From: a bacterium
GTDB taxonomy: Bacteria; Auribacterota; UBA3054
Assembly (NCBI GenBank): GCA_017444325.1
Contig: JAFSWV010000096.1
Coordinates: 1 to 8,925, forward strand
Reading direction: 5' to 3'
DNA: 8,925 nt
The notes below the pieces were generated by a model that worked only from the letters and a program-made list of their open reading frames with translations, was not told the DNA's origin and searched no databases. The position numbers and the translations under genes are program-made. Shown here one piece after another: positions 7,397 to 8,925 of this stretch. How positions within the stretch are numbered: position 1 is the stretch's first letter; each line of letters begins with the position of its first letter.

Positions 7397-8925
7397 GCAA
7401 CGAACAAGACAACAAATCCTTCCGTTTCATGCCTTCAAAAAAATGGTTCGCCAATGAAAATAGGCCCGAACCGTTCATCGACGGCTCAACGATCCCTGAA
7501 GCCTATCTGAAAGCATGCGCGCGGTTGGGCAAAAAGTATATTTCCGACGCCGACGCGATACTTGGCGAACTGGACTACGCCAAATCCCGCGTCGTGACGC
7601 TTCTCATCGCCGACTCCGTCAAGAATATCAAGGCGGAAAGGATCGGCATCTTCATGCCGTCTCTGGCGGCCACAGACCATCTTCTGGTTGGCTGCATCAT
7701 GGCCAAAAAAGTTCCCGTCCCCCTGAACTGGACGCTCGGCAGAAAAAGCCTGGAGCACGTTTTGAAGAGCGCGGAACTAACCACCATCCTTACTTCCAGG
7801 AAAGTCTGGAGCCGCATGGACAACGTGCCCAAGGATCTCTTCGAAGACAAGCTCATGTTCCTCGAGGATATTTTGAAAGCGGGCGCCACGCCCTGGGGCA
7901 AACTGAAAGCTTTCGTCAAGAGCCTGCTGCCCGTTGACACCATCCTCTCCCTCTACAATCAGAAAGACGTGAAAGAGGACGACGTCGCGCTGATACTTTT
8001 CACCAGCGGTTCCGAGAACCTGCCCAAAGGCGTTCCTCTTACGCACAAGAATCTGCTTATCAACAGCGGCGACGCGGCCGAGGCGCTCTTGGCCAATTCC
8101 CAGGACTCCATATTTTCCATTCTCCCGCCCTTCCATTCCTACGGCCTCACCACTTCCGTAGTGCTGCCGATGGTGGCGGGCGTCAGGACCGTGCACTATC
8201 CCAATCCTTTGGATTACAAGAATCTGGCCCAGATGCTGGAAGATTGGAAAATGTCCATTCTGCCGGCCACTCCAACTTTTTTGAAAGGCATTCTGAAAGC
8301 GGCCAGGCCAGAGCAGCTGCAGTATGTCCTTAAGGTCGTGTCAGGCGGTGAGAGAACGCCGCAGGAAGTTTTCGAGGGCTACGACAAGATCGCGCCCCAG
8401 GCCATCCTGAGGGAAGGCTACGGCGTTACGGAATGCTCTCCCGTGATCGCTGTCGGCGATTATAAGGCCCCGAGGACCGTGGGCGTGGGCAAACCTTTCA
8501 AGCACGTGAAGGCCGCCATCGTCTCCCTTGAGACCAATGAGAAGCTTCCTCCTATGCAGGAAGGCATCATCTGCGTTTCCGGCCCCAGCATTTTCGGAGG
8601 CTACCTTGACAAGAGTCTGAAGAGCCCCTTCCTGGAATTCGACGGCCTGACCTGGTACAACACCGGCGACATTGGCTACCTTACGGAAGAAGGCGTCATC
8701 GTTATTTCCGGCCGTTTGAAACGATTCGTGAAGATTGGCGGCGAGATGATCAGCCTGCCGGCTCTGGAGCAGATCCTGGAAGCCAAGTGGCCCTCCAACG
8801 CCATGGGCCCCAGCCTTGCGCTGCAGTATTTCGAAGGCGACGGCAAACCCTTCATCGTCATGCTGACGACCCAGGACATCGACAAGACGGAAGTCAACAA
8901 CGCCCTCAAAGAAGGCGGATTCTCC
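7393..8925 (+). CDS. Stand-alone acyl-CoA/acyl-ACP synthetase (AMP-binding), paralogue of the preceding ligase module, 3'-truncated
   Basis: Predicted to activate a fatty or related carboxylic acid as acyl-AMP and pass it to a thiol, probably a phosphopantetheine carrier. The frame is open from the ATG at 7393 to the last base (511 codons), so the C-terminal part including the A10 lysine is missing. Visible motifs are TSGSENLPKGV (residues 204-214), LPPFHSYGL, GYGVTECSP (342-350), WYNTGD (D426) and SGRLKRFVKIGGEMIS (from 439). There is no signal peptide, membrane segment, PlsC or ACP domain, so it is probably cytosolic. It aligns nearly without gaps with residues 751 to the end of the preceding fusion, with an offset of 733 falling to 730, and this includes the pre-domain segment starting at W18/W751. 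It is therefore a paralogue of exactly that module. It overlaps the upstream stop by 4 nt and is probably translationally coupled. Its carrier could be the fused ACP, a free ACP or CoA; sequence alone cannot decide. Confidence 0.92.
   Translation, partial: MSNEQDNKSFRFMPSKKWFANENRPEPFIDGSTIPEAYLKACARLGKKYISDADAILGELDYAKSRVVTLLIADSVKNIKAERIGIFMPSLAATDHLLVGCIMAKKVPVPLNWTLGRKSLEHVLKSAELTTILTSRKVWSRMDNVPKDLFEDKLMFLEDILKAGATPWGKLKAFVKSLLPVDTILSLYNQKDVKEDDVALILFTSGSENLPKGVPLTHKNLLINSGDAAEALLANSQDSIFSILPPFHSYGLTTSVVLPMVAGVRTVHYPNPLDYKNLAQMLEDWKMSILPATPTFLKGILKAARPEQLQYVLKVVSGGERTPQEVFEGYDKIAPQAILREGYGVTECSPVIAVGDYKAPRTVGVGKPFKHVKAAIVSLETNEKLPPMQEGIICVSGPSIFGGYLDKSLKSPFLEFDGLTWYNTGDIGYLTEEGVIVISGRLKRFVKIGGEMISLPALEQILEAKWPSNAMGPSLALQYFEGDGKPFIVMLTTQDIDKTEVNNALKEGGFS

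Noticed and set aside
7380..7400. Split or frameshifted single gene at the fusion/ligase junction
   Set aside because: The upstream protein already ends with a complete ligase including the A10 lysine K1264, and the next gene starts a whole new ligase. This is a normal ATGA overlap, not a broken gene.

Overview
The window is fully coding on the + strand. It holds four tightly packed genes in one apparent operon: the 3' part of alaS (alanyl-tRNA synthetase), a DegT/DnrJ/EryC1-type PLP sugar aminotransferase, a 1278-residue multidomain lipid-remodelling protein, and the 5' part of a second acyl-AMP ligase. The gaps are 15 nt, 3 nt and a 4-nt ATGA overlap. No RNA gene, mobile element, CRISPR array, terminator or intergenic stretch over 20 nt is visible.

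Organism: the DNA is moderately GC-rich (roughly 55-60% by eye) and GGC/GCC/AAG codons are common. An LplT/Aas-type lysophospholipid system and a nucleotide-sugar aminotransferase point to a Gram-negative (diderm) bacterium. I cannot place it more precisely. A PVC-group or Elusimicrobia-like lineage is only a guess from the general look of the proteins.

Layout: 1-2431 is alaS, lacking about 83 N-terminal codons. 2447-3556 is the aminotransferase. 3560-7396 is a fusion of a 12-TM LplT-like MFS domain, a PlsC-type acyltransferase, an acyl carrier protein (ACP) domain with a DSL phosphopantetheine serine, and an Aas-like acyl-ACP synthetase/AMP-ligase. 7393-8925 is a stand-alone paralogue of that last ligase module, cut by the window end.

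How the genes may work together: in E. coli, LplT flips lysophospholipids inward and Aas (PlsC plus acyl-ACP synthetase, with ACP bound as a subunit) re-acylates them. Here transporter, acyltransferase, carrier and ligase are all on one chain. This suggests a self-contained acyl-activation, carrier-loading and transfer machine, with the downstream ligase as a possible second loader or a loader of different specificity. The embedded ACP, the altered PlsC motif III and the tandem ligase are the most notable observations. The link to alaS and the aminotransferase may be no more than co-transcription.
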